Assembly (NCBI GenBank): GCA_965227155.1
Contig: OZ245731.1
Location: 4,030,001 to 4,094,000 of the forward strand
Source: UBA6059 sp965227155
GTDB lineage: Bacteria; Bacteroidota; Bacteroidia; Cytophagales; Cyclobacteriaceae
Length of the DNA stretch: 64,000 bases
Reading direction: 5' to 3'
How positions within the stretch are numbered: the stretch's first letter is position 1; every line of letters starts with the position of its first letter. Of the stretch, positions 26,701 to 34,600 are shown in pieces. Both the position numbers and the translations under genes were made by a program. Under the pieces are notes generated by a model. The model worked only from the letters and a program-made list of their open reading frames with translations. It ran no database searches and was not told where the DNA came from.

Positions 26701-27944
26701 CAAAATTGAGTGAAATATTCCTCATCTTCAAAAGAGAATAAAATGTGCCAAATATCCCAAATATTGTATTCTCGGCGCTTTCCTTGTCGATCAGTTACTT
26801 CATTGACTTGTCTCCAGTTGACCCAATTTTCACCAAATACTGATTTTAGACGACCAGAAACTGGACAGGCAGAAACACTAACTTTATCAGCTTTTGACTT
26901 GTAATTCAGTTCATACTTAATACCCGCTTTTTCAATGTATTTTCTGATATCCCCAAACTTGATACTTGTGGATAAAAGAAGAAACTTATCTTCATAAAGA
27001 CGATTCCTAAGGTCAAGAGGTAGTTGTTTCCATAGATGATCCTCGCTTTCGCGGTATTTTATGTTATTAATGAATTGCAATGCCCTAAACTTTTCATATT
27101 TAGGATGGCTTATGGGACACCTAGGTTTATTGGGCTCAAGCGTACATTTTCCTATTGTTCCTTTTTGAGATTTGAGTGGACGTTGATAGAAGATGGCTTT
27201 GCTTATTTGACTTGACAATTCATTAGAAAGACCTTGTTTTTCGCAAATATTTATGACTTCTTCTTCATAATGTTTCCTAAGTGTGTATCTATTTCTTACA
27301 CGATTTCCGGTATTTTCTAAATAAGCGAAGGCGGCACCCAATGTTTTGTATGTTTCAAGAAGGTCCAAGTATTCGTTGACACCAATAGCCGTTGTGTCGC
27401 CTCCACCTTTATATACAGTAGATTTTTCTTTGTCTCCTCCTTTTCTACTGCTTTTAAAACCCCTTCTCTGGGCAATATGATAGAACGCTCTACCTATTTT
27501 ATATCTGTTTTCTTCTTTTGATAAATCAAGTTTTGTTTCAATTAGCTCTTTTCTCAATTGATAGGGGCTGGAATAATCAGACCGACCATTTCCATTGAAA
27601 TCTAACTTTATCCAATTATTAAAATCGCTGTTTGATAAGGGGAATACTCTACCAACGCCTTTTTTGTAATTTTTCCATTTTATTAACTCTTCCATGGCTA
27701 GGGGACAATATCCATTTTCTATCAACACCTTAAGAGTTTCCCATTTCCTATATCTTCGAGCATTATAGAGTCTTCTTGATGATCTATGCTTTGTACGTTC
27801 TGCTGCATAAGAAAACTCTCCTGATTTGCCATTCCCAACACCTTTTTTAAAAGTTGTTACACCGAACCATTCAAATTCATTTCCTGCTCTTAATGCTGCA
27901 CCAATTGAGTTTGTGCCTAAATCAAATCCTAATATTTTGTCCAT
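23781..27944 (-). CDS. cas9: Cas9, RNA-guided nuclease, subtype II-C
   Basis: A 1387-residue Cas9, at the long end for II-C, as is common in Bacteroidota. RuvC-I is KILGFDLGTNSIGAAL with D8; the arginine-rich bridge follows (AAERTKHRSSRRLYNARRYR). RuvC-II is RIVVEVARELNDANRRW with E678. The HNH centre is IDFEHTVPRSKSFDNSLANQ with H802, followed by YNRNIKKTKLP. RuvC-III is HHHHAVDAAVL with D978. All nuclease residues are present, so it should cut both strands. The last 300 or so residues hold the wedge and PAM-interacting region (GRGYMNPDNLTEVKEQVYKS onwards). It is first in the cas operon. A tracrRNA gene lies immediately upstream on the other strand, so its promoter must lie near or inside the cas9 start. 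Confidence 0.98.
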   Translation of the reverse strand: MDKILGFDLGTNSIGAALRAGNEFEWFGVTTFKKGVGNGKSGEFSYAAERTKHRSSRRLYNARRYRKWETLKVLIENGYCPLAMEELIKWKNYKKGVGRVFPLSNSDFNNWIKLDFNGNGRSDYSSPYQLRKELIETKLDLSKEENRYKIGRAFYHIAQRRGFKSSRKGGDKEKSTVYKGGGDTTAIGVNEYLDLLETYKTLGAAFAYLENTGNRVRNRYTLRKHYEEEVINICEKQGLSNELSSQISKAIFYQRPLKSQKGTIGKCTLEPNKPRCPISHPKYEKFRALQFINNIKYRESEDHLWKQLPLDLRNRLYEDKFLLLSTSIKFGDIRKYIEKAGIKYELNYKSKADKVSVSACPVSGRLKSVFGENWVNWRQVNEVTDRQGKRREYNIWDIWHILFSFEDEEYFTQFCLSDLQLTEDQTESLIILWKSFPVGYANLSLKAINNILRFLEEGLIYTEAALLAKIPEVIGSELFEDNRKELIEAIKSEIEKNRHQKTIINITNRLISQYYLLPYEARFAWKDFKYTLDEDDINEIHNAASSHFGSKRWEGIAEEERKQIIESVKFEYQAFFSDHKREHRKQPHLLNQIKDFLIKSNLVEDGKNLDKLYHPSQIEIYAPVNEAEDGNKYLDSPSKNNGAFKNPMAMRTMHELRRITNDLIRAGKIDEETRIVVEVARELNDANRRWAIEKWQRDRERENESFAFAISELKNESNFTGSANPDNQKDRQKFRLWTEQIIDADKVNETIKEIDNDKKLNVTDKEIKKYRLWKEQNCQCIYTGKQIRLSDLFNSNIIDFEHTVPRSKSFDNSLANQTVAYSDYNRNIKKTKLPIELPNYLEDTKEGTAIEPRLEAWKKKVEILEERLANYKLSSKYAADKDKKDTAIRQKHLVQFELDYWKDKIDRFERVDIPLGFKHSQLIDTQIISKYAFHYLKSVFRKVDVQKGSVTAEFRKIYGIQEKIDKKDRSKHHHHAVDAAVLTLIPPATEREEILKYSYQFAEENLGKQYTKLPFEGFRHSLIKSLENTILINNTPPKDQVLSPAKKNVRRRGKIVFLRDKKGNYLRDEKGQKIIKQANGDSIRGQLHQDTFYGKIKIAKKENGSLVRDEKGQIIYEQKDGRDVIWVVKRVLTSDNGFNAENIVDDILREFVKKQLKHKKPTELVDFNNKPIRHIRCRVKSGRGYMNPDNLTEVKEQVYKSKKEYKNYIYADSGDNYVFGMYETDNGKRELKSVNVIEAAKINSLNHIQSIEELFEPTMEIGNKKEQAKLIHIFREGQKVIFFINDKNELKELSRDELSKRLYFVKRLHQASVGNIQFQHHLEARTDEELSKDYPSQIFKSAGKDGFSKFQTDFVAPRLLFKPIKDIFIIEGKDFVFNMDGSINFLF

Positions 27945-27945
27945 A

Positions 27946-28044
27946 TCAATTTGTATTTATATCTTGCTCCTGAAAGACTAATCACAACAAGGCTATAAGC
28001 CGAAGATTTTCTCAGCCCTGCGTACACCGTGGGGCTTTTGTTTT
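27946..28044 (+). ncRNA. tracrRNA for the type II-C system
   Basis: The anti-repeat TGAAAGACTAATCACAAC (27971–27988) pairs with the first 17 bases of the CRISPR repeat, leaving one bulged base. It is followed by a small hairpin GGCT-ATA-AGCC (27991–28001) and a terminator hairpin (AGCCCTGCG/CGTGGGGCT, 28014–28036, two wobble pairs) with a T-rich tail to 28044. The RNA is thus read on the plus strand, divergent from cas9. The 5' end at about 27946 is a guess based on a weak TTTG and TATTTTG promoter-like pair in the first codons of cas9; the 3' end is better supported. Confidence 0.88.
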
Positions 28045-28362
28045 ATACATCATTACCGTATCTAGACTTAATATGTCATAGAAACATAAAATGCCATTTT
28101 AGCTACATTATTACCAAATGGCTCTTCTCTGATAAGCAGTAAAATCTATAGGTAGTATTTCTCTAAATGAAGCGGGTCTTCTAAAATAGAAATAATTATT
28201 GAAAGGGTATTGTGATTATAGGGAAATAATGTGACGAGAATTGATAATTACCGATCTGAGTAATTTTATCTCATTGCCCTTATGAGGATCTAATACAAAG
28301 CAATTAGTAAGCAGAAAGGTAAATCTGCTGGCTATATCGAATATATTGAGAGTTGGAAAAAC
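28045..28362. other. non-coding stretch between tracrRNA and palindrome pair
   Basis: I see no gene, palindrome or strong repeat in this 318-base stretch. It may hold a promoter for cas9 reading leftwards through the tracrRNA gene, but no clear promoter motif could be read. Confidence 0.5.
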
Positions 28363-28461
28363 AGCTTTTGGAAAGTTCTAAACTTTCCAAAAGTTTTTAG
28401 TCTTGCAGCAAGCAAAAAACCTATAAAAAAACCTCCAAGGTTTTCAAAACCTTGGAGGTTT
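28363..28461. repeat. palindrome pair A–B right of the CRISPR-Cas locus
   Basis: A is at 28363–28396 (AGCTTTTGGAAAGTTCTA, then the mirror arm) and B at 28429–28461 (AAACCTCCAAGG with perfect mirror arm). A nearly matches the A copy at 18038–18071, and the spacer again contains CAGCAAG. The order A–B mirrors the B–A pair at 19147–19220 on the other side of the CRISPR-Cas locus. B ends 11 bases from the stop of the cupin gene. Confidence 0.93.
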
Positions 28462-28472
28462 AATCATATTCA

Positions 28473-29174
28473 TCAATACGCTATTGAATTCAATACTGCA
28501 TCAAAATCAGGGTTTACGCTCCTGGCAAATTGGATAGCAGGATGGTCCTCAGGTAACTCATTGTAGTAAAACTGATTCCCTTTAGCTCTTTGCTTATCCA
28601 GGTCAGTTGCCATCTCTCTTAATCCTTTCATGTAAGGCTCATAGTCAGCGCCCTCTTCACGAGTTTTCACCACTAGCAATAGAGCACCTTCGGCAAAAGG
28701 TGCCTCCCAGCCGGTAGGGATGTTATCACCGAAATGAAACAAACTGCCGGCTTCCATAACTTCTCGTTTACCCTCACTGCAAAGCACCCATTTGCCACTT
28801 ACGGTATACACAAGGCTCTCCTTAGGGTGAGGGTGTTCTGATAAAAACATGCCCGGCTTAAGTTCGATGAAAAAAGCCCTTGACCTTTCAGCAAAAAGCA
28901 GGGGGCCAAATACACCCTCATGGGTCAACACACCTACACTTTCCACGGCATCTTTGATGTTCGGGATGATGCGTAATCCATGGGCAAGCTGAATGTACTC
29001 CGGTACGTTATCAGAAGCCGGAATCAGCTGTTTCGGTAATGTATCTTGCGGCATCTTTGTAGTTGATGCAGGATTACCATGATCATGGCCGTGCGCTGAA
29101 GCATCATGGTCATGTTGGCCACAGGCAATGCAGCAGATGCCTATCAATAGGATAAACAATGATGAATATCTCAT
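28473..29174 (-). CDS. His-rich cupin-domain lipoprotein
   Basis: A 233-residue protein starting MRYSSLFILLIGICCIACGQ, a lipoprotein signal with the lipidated cysteine before GQHDHD. The next 30 residues are rich in histidine (HDHDASAHGHDHGN), which suggests metal binding or metal scavenging. A single cupin barrel spans about residues 95–175, with HPHPKESLVYTVSGKWVL as cupin motif 1 and GSLFHFGDNIPTGWEAP as motif 2. No specific enzyme activity can be assigned. It lies 113 bases downstream of the DUF481 gene on the same strand. Confidence 0.85.
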   Translation of the reverse strand: MRYSSLFILLIGICCIACGQHDHDASAHGHDHGNPASTTKMPQDTLPKQLIPASDNVPEYIQLAHGLRIIPNIKDAVESVGVLTHEGVFGPLLFAERSRAFFIELKPGMFLSEHPHPKESLVYTVSGKWVLCSEGKREVMEAGSLFHFGDNIPTGWEAPFAEGALLLVVKTREEGADYEPYMKGLREMATDLDKQRAKGNQFYYNELPEDHPAIQFARSVNPDFDAVLNSIAY

Positions 29175-29287
29175 GACTTAACAGGTTTCGTTTCTAAAAG
29201 TAAAAATACAGCGTCTTAGCAATAGTCATGGTAGTTACTTGAGTTGGCTACATTAAAATCAACTTATACTTTTGCCAGGCAGATTTC

Positions 29288-30067
29288 CTAATAAGTCTTT
29301 ACCGTAAAGCCGAAAGTCAGAAACCGATCCTCTTCGTGTTGGTTTTCTACTACGATGCTTTCAAAAGTATGGCGATAGTTGATGTTGAAATTGAGCCATT
29401 TCCAAAGTGGCATTTGTAGGCTCAGGTCTGCCTGCCAGCGGTAATTATTGCTATCCTCCAATGAAGGCTGGAAATAGCTTTCATGGCCAAAGATGAGCCT
29501 GTCTTTTACAATGTGGTATTTGCCGTTGACCCATAAGGTGCCACGGAAGGTATTGATGTTTTGGTTACCATCATACAAATCCCGGTTAAAGTCAAGGTTG
29601 TTGAATTCTGTATGTTCGTATTCGCTGGTCAGGGAAAACTTAAGCCAGTTTTTTTCCTTTTTGTAGACATTGAAGGTGAATCCACCACCTATGAGGGACC
29701 TCCAGTCTATAGCCCTTCTAAAATTAGTACTGGCAAACGCCAGGATCAGCGGGTAAACTTTCTTTTCGGGCGTAAAATATAAGAAGTTGAGGCTCAGGAT
29801 GTCTTCATCAGCTTTGGTTTGGCCAAATTCCTGGTAGACATAGGAATTGGTCGTTTTGAAGACCCACTTATCATGAGGTCGGTAGCTCACTTCTGACTTT
29901 GCCCTGAAAATGATGGTTTGCACATTACCTCCCTGCAGCACACCTGTTAGTGCCAGGTTGGCTCTTATCTTTGAAGTGTCGCTCTCGTTGAGTTGTGCCA
30001 TCATCGCAAAGGGCACGAATAGGCAAACTATATATGCCCGGAAAAATTTGAATAGCTGTATGCTCAC
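29288..30067 (-). CDS. DUF481-family outer membrane protein
   Basis: A 259-residue protein with a signal peptide (MSIQLFKFFRAYIVCLFVPFAMMAQ) and a C-terminal beta barrel with alternating aromatic strands ending FLTFGFTVKTY, as expected for an outer membrane protein. The segment RANLALTGVLQGGNVQTIIFRAKSEVSY is typical of DUF481 (YdiY-like) proteins, whose function is unknown. It precedes the cupin lipoprotein and faces the divergent secreted-protein operon across 511 bases. Confidence 0.82.
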   Translation of the reverse strand: MSIQLFKFFRAYIVCLFVPFAMMAQLNESDTSKIRANLALTGVLQGGNVQTIIFRAKSEVSYRPHDKWVFKTTNSYVYQEFGQTKADEDILSLNFLYFTPEKKVYPLILAFASTNFRRAIDWRSLIGGGFTFNVYKKEKNWLKFSLTSEYEHTEFNNLDFNRDLYDGNQNINTFRGTLWVNGKYHIVKDRLIFGHESYFQPSLEDSNNYRWQADLSLQMPLWKWLNFNINYRHTFESIVVENQHEEDRFLTFGFTVKTY

Positions 30068-30578
30068 CGTTGTGTGGAAAAGGTAGTTTGAATTGATTGG
30101 CCAATTATAAAATCATATATATATATGATCAAAAGAACCGTGCTCGAATCCTAAGGATGTAGCCTAATTGTAAAGGTTGCAACGCAATAGTAGGCTGCAT
30201 TTGTGGAATGTAGTACAACTATTTTTAAGTATTAAGCTGTATCGATCCAATATTTATTATTGATCTTTTTTTCTCAAATCAAATTTTTTGAAGAATGCAT
30301 GTAAAGTTGCATTATTCTTAGTAGGTAAATAAAACAATTTTATTAAACATTTGTGTATCAGCAATTTAAGTTATCAACACACTTCAAAAAGCAATACATC
30401 TTGTTCAAATAGTGTATTTGTAACTATTTTGAGTATCCACAAAATATTATTGTTAAAAGAGGAATAAAGTATAAGAATATTGAAATCACGCTTATTAAGC
30501 CAGTATAATTATTTGCATTTTTTTGGTTTTGCATTATAATATTTTAATATATTGGTAGTATAATTTATTCTATAAGCT
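30068..30578. promoter_or_regulatory. long AT-rich divergent intergenic region
   Basis: No gene is visible in these 511 bases, which separate the DUF481 gene from the secreted-protein operon and so must hold both promoters. Features include a perfect 18-base palindrome ATCATATAT/ATATATGAT at 30112–30129, close to the DUF481 start, and very AT-rich DNA from 30240 onward. The gene at 30579 has an AAGCTATG start context. Confidence 0.55.
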
Positions 30579-31562
30579 ATGAAGAATCTCTACCAACTCC
30601 TTTCTCTCTTAATTGTATTTACGCTTTCATTTGAAGTTTTTGCCCAGGCTGGTTTAAACGGAAGAGGCTTTAGTTTCCAGGGTTATGCACGCAACAATGA
30701 TGGTGCTGCATTGAGCAGTGAAAACATTGAAGTTCAATTTACCATCTATCAGCAAGGACAGACAGCAGAATTTACAGAAACACAAACTGCCACTACAGAT
30801 GCTTTTGGTGTATTTCACCTTGTCATAGGTTCTGTGAGCAATGCAGCTTTTAAAGCTTTGGACTTTGCTAATAAAAATGATTATAAGCTCAAGGTTGAAA
30901 CCCGTGTTGTAGGGGGTACCTATGCTACCATCAGCGATGCATTCATGGAAAGTGTTCCTTATGCACAGGCAGCTGACAATGGAGTACCGGTAGGTTCAAT
31001 GATCATTTTTGGTGGTCCTAAGACCAACATACCTGCAGGATGGCTGGCATGTGACGGGCGTGCATATGCCAGTGCGGATTACCCTAAGTTATATGCAGCG
31101 TTGGGTACATCCTGGGGTAATGGGTCAACAGGAACGGGTGGTACCACAGGCCAGTTTAATGTACCTGATATGCGAGGTATGTTCCCCAGAGGTGTAGACG
31201 ATGGAGCAGGTAGAGATGATAATAGAACTTCAAGAACTTCTGTGATGGCAGGAGGTAATACAGGAGATAATGTGGGAACTTATCAACCAGGGGAAATGCA
31301 ATCTCACGATCATGGCGGAATTACGAGCAATACTAATAGAGGTGGTCATAACCACACCTATATTTCCGGACTTTTGGGAGCCGGTAATTCAGCTAATTTT
31401 GCAGTAGATGGAGGTACCTTTCTTACGGGAAGGCTCAGAATATTTCCTGACACTCATGTGACAGGTGGTACAGGAGTGCACGATCATTCTATTAGCTCTG
31501 ATGGAGGTGCAGAAACTCGACCAGAAAACGTAGCTGTCTGGTACATTATCCGAGCGAGATAA
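30579..31562 (+). CDS. secreted phage-tail-collar domain protein
   Basis: A 327-residue protein with a signal peptide (MKNLYQLLSLLIVFTLSFEVFAQ). Residues about 30–135 form a beta-rich module often found in Bacteroidota secreted proteins (FSFQGYARNNDGAALSSENI to YAQAAD). Residues about 137–215 are a tail-collar domain: VPVGSMIIFGGPKTNIPAGWLACDGR, then GQFNVPDMRGMFPRGVDDGAGRD. The C-terminal part is rich in Gly and His (QSHDHGG, RGGHNHTY, GVHDHSIS), as in phage short-tail-fibre needle domains, and ends ENVAVWYIIRAR. There is no T9SS tail. It starts a three-gene set with two giant T9SS proteins; a role in adhesion or carbohydrate binding is likely but inferred. Confidence 0.87.
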   Translation: MKNLYQLLSLLIVFTLSFEVFAQAGLNGRGFSFQGYARNNDGAALSSENIEVQFTIYQQGQTAEFTETQTATTDAFGVFHLVIGSVSNAAFKALDFANKNDYKLKVETRVVGGTYATISDAFMESVPYAQAADNGVPVGSMIIFGGPKTNIPAGWLACDGRAYASADYPKLYAALGTSWGNGSTGTGGTTGQFNVPDMRGMFPRGVDDGAGRDDNRTSRTSVMAGGNTGDNVGTYQPGEMQSHDHGGITSNTNRGGHNHTYISGLLGAGNSANFAVDGGTFLTGRLRIFPDTHVTGGTGVHDHSISSDGGAETRPENVAVWYIIRAR

Positions 31563-31604
31563 TTTTTAGCACAATCGCTATTGTCACTTAAAAATTATCT
31601 AGCT

Positions 31605-34600
31605 ATGAAAAGACTACTCATCTTAATATCAGGCCTATTCATTGGCCTTCAATTATTGGCCCAAAACCCAACTGCCATACAAATGGGCTTTGTTGGGCCT
31701 ACCAATCCGGGTGCCAAACCAGAGCAAGTTTTTGGTGGTGCTGTAGGAGCCACCAGGGTTCAGCCGTTAGCTATTCCTAATGCTGAAAATGGAACCATTA
31801 TCACTGGTTTTCCATATAATATTCTCTATTTCCCTAATGTATTTGGCTCAGATTTATTTGCATCCAAAGGTTATTTCTCAGATTATGTGCAGTTAAGCTG
31901 GGATGTGGTCAGTCAGGAAGATAATATTCGCCGATTTAAAATATTTCGAAAACCGCTCGCTTTACCAGATGCAGATTCAACCTTAATAGCCACTGTTTCG
32001 CCTTTGGAATCGGGGTATCGCGATGATTTTATTGAATTTGGGGTGATCTATAAGTATACTGTTTTTGCAGAGGGCATTGCTGATGATATCATAGTACCGT
32101 TTGTTAATATAATCGAAGGTAACGGTTTTGCGCTGCCTGAGGGGACTGCCTCAGGTAGGATTACTTATGACGGAGGTACTGCTGTAAAAGGCGTTAGCGT
32201 CATTGCCGAAACAGAGGGCGAACTGCAAGGTAAAAGTATCTACCTCAATGGTACTTCTGCCAGTCTTTCTGCACCCCATCGCCAGGGACACGATGAAATG
32301 GAGCTCAACAAAGGCTTTACCTTGCAACTGTGGGTAAGAACGGATGGTTTTACAGGGACAAAGCAGATATTTAACAAGGGAACTGATTATACCCTTACTT
32401 ATGACCTAAGTACCTTGAGTTTTACCGTGGGTGATGCTACAGTAAATCTGCCTTTTACCAATCCCGTAGATAGCTTTTTTCATATTACCGCCAGCTATGA
32501 TCCCGGGGATAGTTTGAACTTATATGCCAGCACCACTTCTGATACGATTTTTTCTGCCAGGGCGAATGCAGGCACTACACCTGCTGCCAATTTTGATAAT
32601 ATCATCTTCGGCGGAGATGCGACAGCAAATTATTTTAAAGGCTATATAGATGAAATCAGGTTGTACAATAAACCACTCAAAAAATCCGAATTTGAGCTGG
32701 ACATCAATCGTTACATCAAAACCAACAAAGCTAATCTCATAGCTTACTGGCGACTGCAGGCTGGTGTTGGAGAACAATTCTATGATGCTACAGAAAATCT
32801 GGCGGGCTTCAATGAAAATCATGGCGTGATGCTAGGCGCATCCTGGTCAACTACAACACCGCTCAGAAGCCAATTGGCATACAAAGGGCTTACTGATGCC
32901 AATGGTAATTATACTATCCAGGGATTCCCCTATGAAGCTAATGGTAGCACCTACCGTTTTGTGCCAATTTTCGGTGTGCACGAATTTGACCCTACCGAGC
33001 AATTGCGTGTGATAGGGCCTGGCTCTTCTTTGCAAAATGGAATTGACTTTACCGATATATCATCATTTCCGGTCAGTGGTGTGGTACGCTATTACAATAC
33101 AACCTTTCCTGTAGAAGGAGTCTCTATTCTTATTGATGGCCAGCCAGCGCTTACACAGGAAGGCGCTTTGATTACTACAGACAACAATGGTCAATTTACG
33201 GTGGATGTACCCATTGGTCAACATATCATAAGAATGTCTAAGACCTCACACACCTTTGTAGGTGGTGGTAGATTCTCCTTTAATTTTCAAAATCCTGTAA
33301 ATGGTCTTGAGTTTGTTGACAGCACATTGGTAAGAGTGGCAGGTCGTGTGGTAGGAGGACCAGTAGAGGCAGCTAAACCTTTGGGCTTTGGAAGGTCTGT
33401 GAATAATATCGGTAATGGCACAATTGTGTTTGAATCTGAAAAAACCAATGGAAGGCTGGTACTGATCACTGGTGACCAGGTAGACTTGAAGCAAGGAGAA
33501 GCTTTTATTGCGTCCAATGCTAGTCGAGATCTTAATATAAATGAGGAGTATTTTAACGCTGTAAACTCATATAGTGGCAGGCAGTTAACCGTTACCTCTG
33601 ATGTAAATTCAGGAGATTTTATAGCCTTATTACCTCCCGAAAGGTTTATCATCAATAGTGTAACAGCACAGGGAAGCCCTAATCCTCCCGGAGCAAGCAC
33701 TGTTTTAGATCTTAGGAATTTTACAGAGCAAGAAGAGCTTGTAGAAGATACCGTGAGAAAACAGGTAGGAGGTCAGGATATTCTTGGTGCCTGGAACCCC
33801 GCCGCATATAGTACCTACACCCTTGATGTCTTTACCGAGGGTGATACTACTTACACAGTAGCTATTGATACCTTCAGATACAATACCAAAAGGGATTTTA
33901 TCCTTCGGACTACACCTACTATTTCATTAGTACAAAGGGGCCGGGAGGATGGCTTGTTCGGTGAAGATGAGTTTGAATATGTGGATGAGAACCTCAGTAG
34001 CAACAATGCAACCGTACCCTTAATTAACAATGGTAATTATACTTTCGGCCATCCGGTTTTTGTACAACGCGCTGAATACAGTTTTGATATTGAACTGTTT
34101 GAGCAATATACGAATCAAGCAACAGGTCTATCAACAGAGGTACCTGTGATAGATGGTGAGATACGAATAACCAACGAACTGGCATCAAATAACGATCAGG
34201 TAAGTGTTCCGCTAAACTCCAGAGGAAAAGCGACCTATACTTTTACTGGTGGTTTTCCCAATAGAAATTTAGCCTCAGATCCTGCCAATCATTTCACAAA
34301 AACATTAACAGTAACGGCGGTTTCCGGTGAAAATGGTAATATTCAAACGCCCTGGCAGACAGGCGATCCATTCAGGGGTATTGTATTGGGTGGTGAACCG
34401 GTAGGGAATGATTTTGTAACTACAGGTCCTACCGAAGTGATTACCATTCTACGAGATCCGCCTGGCTCGGAAAGTAGAACCTCGCTTACCAAAGGGCAAT
34501 CAATTTCCAAAAGCACTTCTTATGGTTCTTCCAGTACTTTAGGGATAGGTAACGACCTTAAACTTCAAATGGGTCTGGATGTGGTCACATTTGTTGGATT

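Noticed and set aside
30579..31562. Tail-collar gene as part of a prophage
   Set aside because: It has a signal peptide and sits in a T9SS surface-protein operon; no other phage genes are near.
31581..31604. Eight-residue extension MSLKNYLA of the LamG giant
   Set aside because: It relies on a TTG start, and the signal peptide begins at the ATG at 31605.
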